Origin: Victivallales bacterium | Lineage (GTDB): Bacteria > Verrucomicrobiota > Lentisphaeria > Oligosphaerales > Oligosphaeraceae | Assembly: GCA_017431185.1 (NCBI GenBank) | Contig: JAFRLP010000013.1 | Span: 1-14,813 of the forward strand | DNA length: 14,813 nucleotides | Reading direction: 5' to 3' | Shown here: positions 1 to 7,856 of the stretch, piece by piece | Layout: each line of letters starts with the position of its first letter | How positions within the stretch are numbered: the stretch's first letter is position 1 | Program-made: the position numbers and the translations under genes | Notes under the pieces: generated by a model | Databases searched by the model: none | Told to the model about the DNA's origin: nothing | Seen by the model: only the letters and a program-made list of their open reading frames with translations

Positions 1-1
1 C

Positions 2-703
2 GTCGGTTTCAAGTACGGTGCGCAGCACTCGCAGGATTGGTCAAGCATCTTCAACCACATTCCTGGCCTGAAGGTCTGCTATCCCGTGACTCCTTATGAC
101 GCCAAGGGTCTGCTCAACTCCGCGTTGGTCGGCACCGATCCCGTCATCTTCCTGGAGAGCCAGAAACTCTACGGCAAGGGCGAGATGTTCCACAAGGAAG
201 GCGTGCCCACTGGCTACTACGAGATTCCGATCGGCGAACCCGATGTGAAGCGCGAAGGCAAGGACCTGACCATCGTCACCTTCGGCCCCGCCCTGTTCAA
301 GGCTCTGGACGCCGCCAAGGAACTTGAGGCCAAGTACGGTCTCTCCGCCGAGGTCATCGACCTGCGCAGCATCAACCCGCTCAACTACGACAAGCTCGTG
401 GAATCCGTCAAGAAGACCGGCAAGTGCATCATGGTCAACGAGGCCGTCGAGCGCGGCAACGTGATGCAGAACATCGCCGCCACCCTCACCCAGCTTGCGT
501 TCGATTATCTGGACGCCCCCATCCCGATCGTCGGTGCGCATAACTGGGTCAGCCCTGGCGCCGAGCTTGAGGCGATGTACTTCCCGCAGACCTCCTGGAT
601 TCTCGACACCATCCACGAGCGCATCATGCCGCTCAAGGGATATACTCCTGTCACCAACCGCTCCACGGGCGAACTCGCCCGCATCAGCGCCAAGGGGCTG
701 TAA
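2..703 (+). CDS. 2-oxoacid dehydrogenase E1 component, beta-type (3' part)
   Basis: The reading frame is open from base 2 and ends with TAA at 701-703, so the true start lies before the window; about 233 residues are visible. The protein is the thiamine-diphosphate E1 beta subunit (or the beta half of a fused alpha-beta E1) of a pyruvate or branched-chain 2-oxoacid dehydrogenase, which decarboxylates the 2-oxoacid and passes the acyl group to the lipoyl E2. Visible marks are the conserved 'GAQHSQDW' segment, followed by 'HIPGLKVCYPVTPYDAKGLL' and 'DPVIFLESQKLYG', which close the pyrimidine-binding domain. The transketolase C-terminal domain follows ('DLTIVTFGPALFKALDAA', 'AEVIDLRSINPLNYDKLVES', 'VNEAVERGN'). 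Codon choice is strongly GC-ending, unlike the genes further right, which fits a well-expressed housekeeping gene. Which 2-oxoacid it uses cannot be told from this part. Confidence 0.88.
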   Translation, partial: VGFKYGAQHSQDWSSIFNHIPGLKVCYPVTPYDAKGLLNSALVGTDPVIFLESQKLYGKGEMFHKEGVPTGYYEIPIGEPDVKREGKDLTIVTFGPALFKALDAAKELEAKYGLSAEVIDLRSINPLNYDKLVESVKKTGKCIMVNEAVERGNVMQNIAATLTQLAFDYLDAPIPIVGAHNWVSPGAELEAMYFPQTSWILDTIHERIMPLKGYTPVTNRSTGELARISAKGL

Positions 704-757
704 GTAGCTGCGGCGTCCCCGCCGCCGGAAAGCGTGGCGGCGGGACGCCGCCGCTAC
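704..757. repeat. Long GC-rich imperfect palindrome, REP-like or terminator
   Basis: Directly after the E1 stop codon, the left arm 704-726 (gtagctgcggcg...gccgcc) pairs with the right arm 736-757 (ggcggcgggacg...gctac). There is one mismatch and one bulged C, and the loop is about 9 bases (ggaaagcgt). A further half-copy, cgccgctac, lies at 766-774. No T-run follows, so it is not a textbook intrinsic terminator, although such a stem could still protect the E1 transcript or stop readthrough. Arm length, GC-richness and the extra half-copy look more like a dispersed REP-type palindromic element. The pairing is seen directly; the dispersed nature is inference. Confidence 0.7.
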
Positions 758-782
758 AAACTCAACGCCGCTACGCACAACA

Positions 783-3041
783 ATGCAACTTCACGTCATT
801 TTGAACAGTCACATTGACCCTGTATGGATATGGGACAGGCCCTCTGGCCGTTCCGTCTGGCTGAATACCATGCGGAGCACGGTCACGCTTCTGGAGGAAT
901 TCCAGGACGCCAAGTTCACCTGTTCCTCCACAGCGCTCTATCGTTGGCTGAAGGAGACGGACCCTGGATTGTTCCGCCGCATCGTCCTGTTGGCGGATGC
1001 GGGGCGCTGGGAGAACGTCGGTGGCTGGGAAGTCCAGTCCGACGCCCTGATTTCCCGTGCCGAGACGCTCTATCGCCAGGCTGTTTTGGGGCAGCGTTTT
1101 CTGCGTGACAACTTTGGCAGGGCCGCCACCATCGGCTACAGCCCCGACGCCTTCGGACACTGCGCCGAACTCCCCAAAATCCTTCAGGAAAGCGGAATGG
1201 ACCGCTATGTCTTCGGGCGTCCCAAGAACGCCCTCTACCTGTTCCATTGGCGTGCTTCGGACGGCAGTTCGGTTCTGGCGCACCACAATCCCGAATATGG
1301 CCATAGCGCCGTCATCACGGAGGCAGATTTCAAGCAGCGCATGCGCGACCAAGCCGCTCTGGGCGGTGAGGTGTGCGACTGCATGGTCGGCGTGGGTGAC
1401 CACGGCGGCGGAGTCTCCCGGCACCATTTGCAGTGGATTCGCGAGATGCAGCAGGAGGCCCCCGAACTGGGCATCCGTTTTTCCACCCTGGGCGACTTCC
1501 TTCAGGCGGCTGACTCTGCGGAACTGCCCGAGTTCAGCGGTGAGTTGGGCCATGTGTTCCGGGGATGCTGGACGGCGTGCCACGAGGTCAAACGGCAGAT
1601 TGCCAGGGCGACCCGTCGCCTGCTGACCGCCGAGAAACTGGGAGCGTCTGCCGAGGAACTGGAACCAGCCTGGCGCGAACTTCTGTTCTGTCATTTCCAT
1701 GACAGTCTGCCAGGCACCTCCATCGGAAGGGCCTACGAGCAGAACATCTTCCCTGCGCTTGGCCTTGTCCAGAATGTCGCCGACCACGCCATCGACCGCG
1801 AACTGGCACGGCGGGACACCGCCAGCGACACCAGTTTTGTGACCGAGGGTGGGTTCCAGGTCTGGAATCCGCATCCCATCCCCTTCACTGGCGTCGCCGC
1901 CATTGACGACTTTGCCGACCCTGCCGTCGTGGGACGCGACCTGAACGCCCTCTGCCGACGGGACGGTATGATGCTTCCGCTCCAGTTGATGCCCTGCGAA
2001 ACCGCATTCGGCCCTTGCGGAGACCGATGGGGACGACTTACCGCCACTGTCCCCCTCGCGCCCGCCGCTTTGGATGAATATGCCTTTACGCGCGTGCCAG
2101 AGGGGCACTGGCCCAATCTGGGCTTTGCCCGTCAGCGCGCTCTGCTGGCGCGGCTCAAGCCAGTCGTGTTCTTCGACAATTCACGCACCTGGGGGTTCAC
2201 GCTGGAGCATTTCCAGGAGCCCCTGGGATTCCCGCAATTGACCAAGGTCACGGAGTATGTGGACGGCCCAGTTTGCTCCATTCTGCGCTGCGAGTTCAGT
2301 TACATGAGTTCCACGATTCGCATGGATTTGGCTGCCTGGCGCGACATTGCGGAGTTGGAGTTGGATATCCTGCTCGATTGGCATGAGACGCGGACCATTC
2401 TCAAATTGGCTCTTGACCATGGCTTGACGGAGCCCGCGCTGTTGCGTGGAGCGGCGGCAGGAGTGGAAATCAAGGAGTTGGGCAAAGGCTGGGGCAACGG
2501 CTGGCACGATGGTCGGTTGAATATCCTTTATCCCAACTCCACGGAGTTGCCCATGCAGGACTGGTGCGCAGCCCGTGATTTCCAGTCAGCGCATGTCGAG
2601 GGGTTCTACAGTGCGGATTTGCACTCCTGCGACCATGCCGACAATTGCCTGCGCCTTTCGCTGGTGCGTCCTGTGCTTCACGGCGACCACTCTCCCTTCC
2701 CGCAGCCAGAGGAGTTAAATACGTGGATGGATTTGGGATATACCTCGCTGCGGCTCTGGTATTTTGAGACAGACGTTCCCGCCTCCGCCATTCCCGCGAT
2801 GGCCTACGCCAGACTGAACAACGCCGAATCGCGTGGCATCACCCGCCACGCCGCAGGCGAGGCCGTTTTCCACGGCCTTCCGCTGGAACTCAAGGCGAAT
2901 ACCACCGTGCTTCTCTCGCAGAGACGGGAGAAAGACCATTGGCTGCTGCACCTCTGCAACTACGGGCCAGAGGAGACAATCCTGCTCAATGGCCAGGCTG
3001 TGGAAATGCCCGCGTATGCCCTGAAGCTCCTGGAAGTGTGA
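783..3041 (+). CDS. GH38 alpha-mannosidase-like glycoside hydrolase
   Basis: A 752-residue GH38-type enzyme, expected to release alpha-linked mannose from oligosaccharides with a divalent metal (usually zinc) in the active site. The N-terminus starts straight into the catalytic fold: 'LNSHIDPVWIW' gives the metal-binding His10 and Asp12. 'YSPDAFGHCAELPKIL' carries the likely nucleophile Asp122. 'GVGDHGGGVS' (about residues 203-212) lines the substrate pocket, and 'CHFHDSLPGTS' (His306) supplies the last metal ligand of the family. The C-terminal half is the usual beta-rich mannosidase region. There is no signal peptide, so it should act in the cytoplasm on imported glycans. ATG 783 fits the family's short N-terminus, but no Shine-Dalgarno sequence precedes it, and the 704-757 palindrome ends only 25 bases upstream. 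It converges with the transporter gene, with 30 bases between stop codons. The length is shorter than eukaryotic GH38 and ordinary for bacterial members. Exact linkage specificity is not readable. Confidence 0.9.
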   Translation: MQLHVILNSHIDPVWIWDRPSGRSVWLNTMRSTVTLLEEFQDAKFTCSSTALYRWLKETDPGLFRRIVLLADAGRWENVGGWEVQSDALISRAETLYRQAVLGQRFLRDNFGRAATIGYSPDAFGHCAELPKILQESGMDRYVFGRPKNALYLFHWRASDGSSVLAHHNPEYGHSAVITEADFKQRMRDQAALGGEVCDCMVGVGDHGGGVSRHHLQWIREMQQEAPELGIRFSTLGDFLQAADSAELPEFSGELGHVFRGCWTACHEVKRQIARATRRLLTAEKLGASAEELEPAWRELLFCHFHDSLPGTSIGRAYEQNIFPALGLVQNVADHAIDRELARRDTASDTSFVTEGGFQVWNPHPIPFTGVAAIDDFADPAVVGRDLNALCRRDGMMLPLQLMPCETAFGPCGDRWGRLTATVPLAPAALDEYAFTRVPEGHWPNLGFARQRALLARLKPVVFFDNSRTWGFTLEHFQEPLGFPQLTKVTEYVDGPVCSILRCEFSYMSSTIRMDLAAWRDIAELELDILLDWHETRTILKLALDHGLTEPALLRGAAAGVEIKELGKGWGNGWHDGRLNILYPNSTELPMQDWCAARDFQSAHVEGFYSADLHSCDHADNCLRLSLVRPVLHGDHSPFPQPEELNTWMDLGYTSLRLWYFETDVPASAIPAMAYARLNNAESRGITRHAAGEAVFHGLPLELKANTTVLLSQRREKDHWLLHLCNYGPEETILLNGQAVEMPAYALKLLEV

Positions 3042-3071
3042 ATTGGGGATTGGCGCGATGACATGGTGACA

Positions 3072-4224
3072 TCATGCCGACCGCCGTTCCACTGGAATGA
3101 TCAGGCAGTTGGTGGCAACGCAAACCATCCCCATTGCTGCGAACGCGATTCGCAAGCCCAGATAATTGGCAATGCCGCCCACCACGGCTGGCATCAGAGG
3201 AAATCCTATGAAACTGATGCCATTGACAATGGACAGCGCGACTGGCAATGAGCCCTTGCCGTATTTCCCGACAATGCTGTAGCAAATCGGTACCACCGCC
3301 GCCGTTCCCAGGCCGGTCAGGAGGCATCCCAGGCTGGTGATGAGCAACTGCGGGAAGGCGATAATGAGCGACAGCCCCGCGAATATCATCACGCCGGCAA
3401 AGCGGATCGTCTTGAAATTGCCCCACTTCCGCACTAGGAAATCTGCGGCGAAACGGCAGCACGTGGCGGCAAGCATATATGCGAAATAGCCGATGCGAAG
3501 CAGATGTTCAGGAGGAGCGATTTCGCTTTGAAAATAGGGTGTCACCCAGTTATTCAGACTGCCTTCACAGCCTAAGGCTCCAAAGCAGACCAACCCGACA
3601 AGCACGAGAAAGGCATTCCACTGGCGCGTGGCTTCCGCATGCGCCATCGATGTTTTGGCGACGGAATCCTGCGGCAGTAAATTTCGGAATATCAATGCGT
3701 AAATGACCAGGCAAATGACCCATGCCGCGATGAAATTGTCCTGAAGACCATTGCCGCAATGAACCATCATCATGCTGAACAATATGGCGCACGTGCCGCC
3801 GATGCTCCACCAGCCATGAAACGACGCCATGATGCTTTTCCCGTAGATGCGCTCCACCTGAAGCCCCTGCGTGTTGGCTGCAATATTCGAAAGATTGGTG
3901 GCCATCCCGAAGAGAAACATCAGGCAGCCGAGCGTCCAGATAGATGACGCAGTACCCAGCATCGGCAGCAGCAAAGGAAGCAGGATAGCGGCAACACGCG
4001 CCACGCGCATACTGCCAAACCGACGGACAAGCCAGCCAGACACCCCCATCATGGCCAGTTGGGCTGCCGGCGGCAACAGAAGCAACATCCCCAGCTCGCC
4101 GTCAGACAGCCCGAATTTCTGCTTGACATCCACCAGGCGGCTCGCCCAGGTGACGACCGAGAACCCCCTGGATAAAGAAGAGTCCCGAGGCACTTATGCG
4201 GAAATGTGATTGAGATGGAGTCAT
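3072..4224 (-). CDS. MFS sugar permease-like transporter, frameshifted near its start
   Basis: A major facilitator superfamily carrier of the fucose-permease/YbjJ-like type, probably importing a sugar or glycan fragment across the inner membrane. The body shows alternating hydrophobic helices with the typical first part 'SVVTWASRLVDVKQKFGLSD', then 'GWLVRRFGSMRVARVAA' after the second helix. The uninterrupted frame starts only at a GTG (4193) and lacks the first half of helix 1. If one C is removed from the five-C run at 4164-4168, the frame joins to 'MTPSQSHFRISASGLFFIQG' from ATG 4224, which supplies exactly the missing family-like N-terminus. I therefore give 4224 as the intended start. 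The gene lies 46 bases downstream of the oxidoreductase and is probably co-transcribed with it; no clear ribosome site is seen before 4224. Either the gene is inactivated in this strain or the run holds a sequencing error. The substrate is unknown. Confidence 0.82.
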
Positions 4225-4270
4225 GGATGACGCCGAAAGCTGCGTCGGTCGGGCATCAGCCTAGAGGGTT

Positions 4271-5644
4271 TCAGTTTTTCGTCATCGTTTCCGACAATTC
4301 CTCCTGCGGTAGAATGCAGTTTTGCGCACGGAGAGATTCAATGAGCGTCTTGGTATTGAGATGGCACGCGGTCTGGCCCGTGGAAATTGCCTGGACGGCT
4401 GCGGTTCCCGCGGCCTGTCCATATAGGATGCAGTAGATTTGCGAGCGCTGGGCAGCGTGTGTCAGCGTGTCGCAGGAGAGCGAACGGCCAGCCACCCAGA
4501 GGTTCTGGGCTCCTTTGGGAACCAGTGTGCCATACGGAATGCCGTAATATTCGCCATCCTGGAACGGTTCGTTGTCGAAGAAGGCAGAACTGAAGCGCTT
4601 GTATTCCTCCTCAGAGGTATTGCGCACATGCAAGTCGATATGTTGGGCATTGATGGCGATCTGGTCGGGGAAATGCCGATGTGCCTTGTAATCATCGACA
4701 GTCAGCCAGTATTCCCCTTTGATTCGCCGTGAGTCGCGGACTCCCATCATTGGCGCAGTGGTAATCAGGCGCGTGTTGGCGAATTCCTTGAAATACGTCT
4801 GATAGAATTTCAGGTATTCCTGGACCTGCTGCCGTCCCTTGACCATGCCGTCGGACAGGCTGCGGCAATTGAGGGAGCTCATGTTGAACACATGGCCCGC
4901 ATTCATGTTTCCCAGATTTCCGAATGACTGAAAGATGCCGGGGACGTGGCGGTCTGGCTGGGAAAAGAAACCGTCCGCAATTGCCTTGTCCACCACGGGA
5001 CGCTGATTGACCAGGAGACCGCAGGGCTCCAATTCCATGGAGTCCCAGTCAACTCCGTCCACCATCGCCATCAGTGTCGGAGGCATGGGGTGTTCGGGTT
5101 CAAAACATGGGGCGTGGCACATTTTAGCCAGAAGGGCATCGCCGGTGCCATCAATGAAGGCCTTGGCTTTGACGTAGCGCAGACCCTCGACGTTATTGAG
5201 GATGACTCCATTGACATGGAACGCCTCCCGCTCTCTCTCCACATCAACGACTTGGGTGAAGAAGCGCACCTCGATTTTCTCCTTGGCCATGATTTCATCC
5301 AGAACCAGTTTCAGCCCTTCGGGGTGGAAGGACACGACATGGGTAATCGGGTCAGGTTCTTTTTGAGGCTGAAAGGCCAAGCCTCGTTCCTCCAGAATGT
5401 CTCGTATTTCCGAAGCCAGTCCGGCCACCATCTTCATGCTATAACGACCGTAAGCCCCCCATTCGAGAACGAGTCCCGAAGTGCCCATGCCGCCCAGACA
5501 CCCCTGGCTTTCCACCAACAGAACACGTGCCCCGGCGCGTGCCGCGCTAATGGCGGCGGCATAGCCGCCAGGGCCACCGCCGGCGACAATGAGATCATAG
5601 CCGTCCTCAACAGGAATGTCACGACGGAACGAATAGTTTTGCAT
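4271..5644 (-). CDS. FAD-dependent oxidoreductase (FAD_oxidored family)
   Basis: A 457-residue flavoprotein of the FAD-dependent oxidoreductase family often found in glycan-use clusters of Lentisphaerae, Planctomycetes and Bacteroidetes. The dinucleotide-binding motif is 'DLIVAGGGPGGYAAAISAAR' (Gly22-Gly27), followed by an acidic end of strand 2 ('VLLVES') and the family-typical 'GCLGGMGTSGLV'. A second FAD contact is 'AFIDGTGDALLA', and the C-terminal closing motif is 'NLWVAGRSLSCDTLTHAAQR'. There is no signal peptide. The start is well supported: AAGGAG (plus-strand 5652-5657) lies 7 bases before ATG 5644. It sits 53 bases after the DUF4838 gene and before the MFS gene, so it is the middle gene of a minus-strand operon. 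The role is probably oxidation of a sugar or sugar-derived alcohol, but the substrate cannot be named from sequence. Confidence 0.85.
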   Translation of the reverse strand: MQNYSFRRDIPVEDGYDLIVAGGGPGGYAAAISAARAGARVLLVESQGCLGGMGTSGLVLEWGAYGRYSMKMVAGLASEIRDILEERGLAFQPQKEPDPITHVVSFHPEGLKLVLDEIMAKEKIEVRFFTQVVDVEREREAFHVNGVILNNVEGLRYVKAKAFIDGTGDALLAKMCHAPCFEPEHPMPPTLMAMVDGVDWDSMELEPCGLLVNQRPVVDKAIADGFFSQPDRHVPGIFQSFGNLGNMNAGHVFNMSSLNCRSLSDGMVKGRQQVQEYLKFYQTYFKEFANTRLITTAPMMGVRDSRRIKGEYWLTVDDYKAHRHFPDQIAINAQHIDLHVRNTSEEEYKRFSSAFFDNEPFQDGEYYGIPYGTLVPKGAQNLWVAGRSLSCDTLTHAAQRSQIYCILYGQAAGTAAVQAISTGQTACHLNTKTLIESLRAQNCILPQEELSETMTKN

Positions 5645-5697
5645 TTAATAGCTCCTTCTTGTCTGGCAGGTGGTTGGCATAGATATTTTTCCGTTTA

Positions 5698-7683
5698 TCA
5701 TGGTTCTACGAGCAGAACGCGATCAACGTAGATGCAGTCATTCGACGTTGTTTCATTCATATACCTGGGGCCTGTGAATTTCGCGGAGACCCAGAACTCG
5801 AATTGGTCGCCTTTCATGCGGCATTTGCTCACGGGCAGTTGGATTGTCCACTTGCGGTTCAAGAACAGGAAACCGTTGGCTGGCAGGGTCGTGGTGGTCA
5901 CCTTGTACCAGTGATAGCCTGGTTCGGTGGAATGCCAGATGTTCTTGAAAAACAGCTCCTTTTTGGTGTCCGAATCATAAAGCCCCATGGCAAACGGCGG
6001 ATGATAGAGATGATGGGCATTGACATCAACGCGGAATGCCTCGCCAGTGGCACTGTCCGAATCCTTGACCAGGGCAATGTTCTGTTTTTCACAATTTCTG
6101 AAATCAGCTGTGGCAAAATCGTAGAAATTGCGGTCTTTGAACTGTTCAGGCGCGGGGTATTCCTTTTTTTCCACAAGGTTGAACTCCGATAGTTTTCGTG
6201 CCTCTGCGGCAAGTTTTTCGCCATCCTGGAACCTCATGACCCACTGCGGCAAGGAGTCAAGAAGGCGCCTGGAGGCCGCTGCGCCATCCACTTTGGTCTC
6301 TTCCGCTTTTTGGGGGCCGTGATAGGTCAGAGTGGTGCATCTGGCAATGGTCAGCCTGTCCAGGCCACAACGGGCGTGACGGACACGGGCAAGCAACGTG
6401 CCGTTCCCTGAAACTGCCGCCTCGGCTTTTTCGAAGATACTCTGGCAGACGATGATATCGTCATTCGTCAGGAAACGGAAAGAGTCAAGGGAAGGGAACC
6501 AGATGACGATTCCGCTGGCCTTTTTCCGTGCCGTGTCAAGTGCCTTGCGGTATTCGAGTACATACGGCGCTGCCGCGCCATAGTAGCGTTCCATGAATAA
6601 CGCGATGAGCGCATTGACATCTTGATAGGGATCCTCAAGAAGTTTGCATTCCAGGAAGAATTTCAAGTCATGCATATCCGCGATGTGCGGCTCCTCATGC
6701 TCCCAGAGAATCCCGGACACATTGTGGTCAGCATAAAACTTGTAGAGGTCCCCGTATGAAAACTCGCTGGCATAGGGATAGCTGGAGGCGCCGAGGAAGC
6801 CAAAGGTAATGGCGTAATCCCACACAAAGAGATTCTTCGTGATCTTCGCCCACTGGGCTACCAAATCGCGAAACACTTTGTTCTCTGGAGCCAGAATGGA
6901 CGCCGCCTGATTGGTGCGCGTATCACATAATCGGACTACGACGTTGTCTTCAGGCCGAATGCCGCCACTTGGCGGCTCTTCCGTATGATAGTATGCCAAG
7001 GTGGTGATATAGATATTCGGATACTTATCTTTGACAGCACGTGCGAGGTAATTGACAAAGTTCAGATAGAGTCCCGAATGGTGGTATTTCCTTGCCTCGG
7101 CAACGCAGGAAGGGCATTCGCATTTGGCCTTGTTGTCATTCATGGAGACATCATAGAACAGCGGCGGCTGAAGACCGTTTTTCGCGGCGTCGTCATGCCC
7201 CTTGCGGATATTTTCCAACAGCTTTTCCAGGAAAGCCTGCCGCATTTCGAGATTGGTCAGGCAAAGTTGTCCTTCCCTGGCTCCGCCGACACGCTTGCCT
7301 TTGATCAGCGTGAAGTATTCTGGATGGGTCTTGAGATACTCTTGTGCTGGAAAATACCGTTCAAAGGTATGGGCAAGAAAGGGTGGCCCGAAATTTCGCG
7401 AACCGCCGAGACAGGCAGGTATCGTCGCTTCCCCTGAACGATTCAGGCGATTTCGGACTGCGGTGACGGGCGAGCAATACGACCTCCTGGTTGAGGTGAT
7501 GGTTCGGTAAATGTCGCGGTACATGAATCTGGGCCGCCCCGATTTGTCCAGCGCATCCAGGGTCAGGCTGGATGGTTCTGGCACATACTCTTCTGCGTCA
7601 GACCACCAGTGGATGTCGCAGAAATCCTCGAGAAAATGATAGACCGCATAGAGGACGCCGCGTGTGCCACCACCACCAGAAGT
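5698..7683 (-). CDS. DUF4838-domain protein, 5'-truncated (probable pseudogene)
   Basis: The frame is open from 7683 (just after an in-frame TGA at 7684-7686) to the stop at 5698. Family-like sequence begins at about 7677 with 'GGGTRGVLYAVYHFLEDFCD' and continues 'IHWWSDAEEYVPEPSSLTLD', normally an internal part of DUF4838 proteins. The core is visible in 'RNRLNRSGEATIPACLGGSR', 'HPEYFTLIKGKR', the triple-cysteine segment 'NDNKAKCECPSC' and 'WEHEEPHIADMHDLKFFLE'. A beta-rich C-terminal part ends at 'YVDRVLLVEP'. DUF4838 proteins are glycan-locus proteins with hexosaminidase-like architecture; their activity is not established. The N-terminal domain and any secretion signal are absent, and no start codon lies before the family sequence. 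The first usable start would be GTG 7584, giving a 628-residue protein without the N-terminal segment. Upstream sequence belongs to a pseudopilin gene in another frame. Expression from that remnant's leader would not make an in-frame product. Confidence 0.8.
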   Translation of the reverse strand, partial: TSGGGGTRGVLYAVYHFLEDFCDIHWWSDAEEYVPEPSSLTLDALDKSGRPRFMYRDIYRTITSTRRSYCSPVTAVRNRLNRSGEATIPACLGGSRNFGPPFLAHTFERYFPAQEYLKTHPEYFTLIKGKRVGGAREGQLCLTNLEMRQAFLEKLLENIRKGHDDAAKNGLQPPLFYDVSMNDNKAKCECPSCVAEARKYHHSGLYLNFVNYLARAVKDKYPNIYITTLAYYHTEEPPSGGIRPEDNVVVRLCDTRTNQAASILAPENKVFRDLVAQWAKITKNLFVWDYAITFGFLGASSYPYASEFSYGDLYKFYADHNVSGILWEHEEPHIADMHDLKFFLECKLLEDPYQDVNALIALFMERYYGAAAPYVLEYRKALDTARKKASGIVIWFPSLDSFRFLTNDDIIVCQSIFEKAEAAVSGNGTLLARVRHARCGLDRLTIARCTTLTYHGPQKAEETKVDGAAASRRLLDSLPQWVMRFQDGEKLAAEARKLSEFNLVEKKEYPAPEQFKDRNFYDFATADFRNCEKQNIALVKDSDSATGEAFRVDVNAHHLYHPPFAMGLYDSDTKKELFFKNIWHSTEPGYHWYKVTTTTLPANGFLFLNRKWTIQLPVSKCRMKGDQFEFWVSAKFTGPRYMNETTSNDCIYVDRVLLVEP

Positions 7684-7709
7684 TCAATCAATGTGAAATT
7701 TTTCTTCAT
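7563..7709 (-). pseudogene. Type II pseudopilin gene remnant (5' end only)
   Basis: From ATG 7709 the minus strand encodes 'MKKNFTLIELLVVVA', the prepilin peptidase recognition segment (cleavage before Phe, Glu at +5, hydrophobic helix). It has a good ribosome site (GGAG, 8 bases before the ATG). After 'VVVA' the pilin-like helix ends abruptly, and the remaining 33 or so codons to the stop at 7563 are an out-of-frame reading of the DUF4838 sequence. The break falls in GGTGGTGGTGG at about 7667-7677. Compare the intact gene at 8932, which continues as '...LLVVIAIISVLASMLLPALS'. The leader, start and signal of a pseudopilin gene are preserved but nothing else, so this is a remnant, not a working small protein. 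Confidence 0.78.
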
Positions 7710-7746
7710 GTTTCCATCTCCAATGGTTCTTGACAAGAATTGACTG

Positions 7747-7773
7747 TTGATTTTGTTTTGCAAATACTATAAT
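7747..7773 (+). promoter_or_regulatory. Candidate promoter for the AraC-family gene
   Basis: A perfect -10 hexamer TATAAT at 7768-7773 is preceded by TTGATT at 7747-7752 with a short 15-base spacer, inside the AT-rich divergent intergenic region. It would give a 5' leader of about 75 bases before GTG 7857. The short spacer weakens the call and suggests activator dependence. Confidence 0.4.
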
Positions 7774-7793
7774 ACATAAGTTCAAATGCACAA
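7766..7793 (-). promoter_or_regulatory. Candidate divergent promoter for the minus-strand operon
   Basis: Read on the minus strand, TTGTGC (plus 7788-7793) is followed after 16 bases by TATAGT (plus 7766-7771), about 57 bases before ATG 7709. Its -10 overlaps the -10 of the opposing AraC promoter, so the two could not be occupied by polymerase together. The nine-base repeat AATTGACTG occurs at 7738-7746 and 7792-7800, flanking both hexamer pairs, and could be a regulator site. Confidence 0.35.
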
Positions 7794-7856
7794 TTGACTG
7801 AAAATATTATTATTTGACGGAAAAGATTTCAAAAACGACATTGGTTTCCTTGGGGA

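Noticed and set aside
41..778. A 245-codon minus-strand open frame opposite the E1 beta-type gene
   Set aside because: It is antisense to a well-conserved dehydrogenase gene, has low-complexity Gly/Val/Ala composition, and runs through the palindrome.
771..2108. A 445-codon open frame on the minus strand opposite the mannosidase
   Set aside because: It lies wholly antisense to a gene with clear GH38 motifs, shows no recognisable domain, and is explained by GC-rich third positions of the plus-strand gene.
3042..3071. Bidirectional terminator between the convergent mannosidase and transporter genes
   Set aside because: The 30-base gap has only a short repeated TGACAT and no stable stem followed by a T-run on either strand.
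7660..7680. Programmed ribosomal frameshift joining the pilin head to the DUF4838 frame
   Set aside because: The GGTGGTGGTGG run is not a standard slippery heptamer, and a shifted product would still lack the pilin body and the DUF4838 N-terminal domain, so a deletion junction explains it better.
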